Shown here: in pieces, positions 63,772-64,000 of the stretch
Layout: every line of letters begins with the position of its first letter
Numbering within the stretch: position 1 is the stretch's first letter
NCBI RefSeq assembly: GCF_030462585.1
Contig: NZ_JASMRU010000004.1
Span: 186,569-250,568, forward strand
Direction: 5' to 3'
Length of the DNA: 64,000 nucleotides
Source of the DNA: Pseudomonas sp. CAN1
GTDB taxonomy: Bacteria > Pseudomonadota > Gammaproteobacteria > Pseudomonadales > Pseudomonadaceae
The notes under the pieces: generated by a model
The model's input: only the letters and a program-made list of their open reading frames with translations
Told to the model about the DNA's origin: nothing
Database searches by the model: none
Made by a program: the position numbers and the translations under genes

Positions 63772-64000
63772 TCAGGCGTGCAGGTGGTGTTCCATCAGGC
63801 TCACGGCATCGCGCCAGCGCAGCCAGAGATTGCCCTGCCAATCCATCACCGGCAGCGATTCGCCGAGCAGGTGCTGCATGCGGCGGCGCGGCAGGCGGGT
63901 GTCGTGGTTGAACTGGTCGCGCAGTGCCGGCACCACTTCGTTGGTCAGCCATTGGCGCAGGCTGCGGTTTTCCGGGTGGTAGCAGTAGACCAGCAGTAGG
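63772..64000 (-). CDS. Bro-N/antirepressor-like protein, C-terminal part
   Basis: Only the last 76 codons are in the window. The frame reads YCYHPENRSLRQWLTNEV, then VPALRDQFNHDTRLPRR, and ends SLMEHHLHA. The segment LRQWLTNEVVPALRD is typical of the Bro-N domain found in phage antirepressors and in stand-alone chromosomal proteins. The start lies beyond the right edge. No phage gene is nearby in the window, so the role is unknown. Confidence 0.7.
   Translation of the reverse strand, partial: LLLVYCYHPENRSLRQWLTNEVVPALRDQFNHDTRLPRRRMQHLLGESLPVMDWQGNLWLRWRDAVSLMEHHLHA

Noticed and set aside
63772..64000. A prophage at the right edge, suggested by the Bro-N-like segment.
   Set aside because: No other phage gene is visible, and stand-alone Bro-N proteins exist in Pseudomonas chromosomes.

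Overview
The window is high-GC DNA of a Pseudomonas species close to the P. aeruginosa / nitroreducens / citronellolis group. The evidence is gene content and order, not a database search. Many genes follow P. aeruginosa PAO1 synteny as I remember it (aguA-oprE-diguanylate cyclase-desA-GGDEF/EAL-oscA-sbp-cysTWA, and corA-cyaA-rnk-cyaY-lptM-lysA-dapF-DUF484-xerC-HAD-sutA-yjbQ-amtB-glnK-ubiK-comM). Typical Pseudomonas REP palindromes are scattered between genes. No rRNA, tRNA, CRISPR array, transposase or integrase was seen.

Layout. 0-5 kb: agmatine deiminase and two tandem OprE-type porins. 5-24.3 kb: one long leftward exopolysaccharide operon lying between the porins and the diguanylate cyclase that follows oprE in PAO1, so it looks like an accessory island. 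Read in transcription order it encodes an FAD oxidoreductase, a sugar aminotransferase, a Wzx flippase, a GT2 glycosyltransferase, a Wzc tyrosine kinase, a WbqC-family protein, an RfaH/NusG paralogue, another GT2, a GT4, a polymerase-like membrane protein fused to a glycoside hydrolase, a second GT4, RmlA, a WcaJ-type initiating transferase and a Wza-type export lipoprotein. The leader of roughly 820 nt upstream of it holds two copies of an ops-like element, GGGCGGTAGC, on the coding strand, which fits with the RfaH paralogue inside the operon. 24.3-29.1 kb: a diguanylate cyclase, a fatty-acid desaturase and a PAS-GGDEF-EAL protein. 29.2-33.4 kb: sulfate uptake (oscA, sbp, cysTWA). 33.5-41.1 kb: mixed small transcription units (TauE/SafE permease, TetR with an SDR/isomerase pair, XRE and Crp regulators, Mpo1-like protein, outer-membrane barrel). 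41-53 kb: polyphosphate kinase 2, CorA, adenylate cyclase, Rnk, frataxin, and the lptM-dapF-DUF484-xerC-HAD run, in which lysA is reduced to a roughly 100-codon remnant. 53-64 kb: sutA, yjbQ, amtB/glnK, ubiK, comM, RidA-type protein, DUF1127, a MocR regulator, a TlpA-like thioredoxin, a chemoreceptor, and a truncated Bro-N-like gene at the right edge.

How the genes work together. The exopolysaccharide operon has the parts of a Wzx/Wzy pathway: initiation (WcaJ-type), dTDP-glucose supply (RmlA), four glycosyltransferases, flippase, polymerase, BY-kinase co-polymerase and outer-membrane exporter. The fused glycosidase could trim or release polymer in the periplasm. Two c-di-GMP enzymes lie just beyond the promoter end, so second-messenger control of the polymer is possible but not shown. 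The strongest unusual points are the polymerase-glycosidase fusion, the RfaH/ops pairing and the collapsed lysA.
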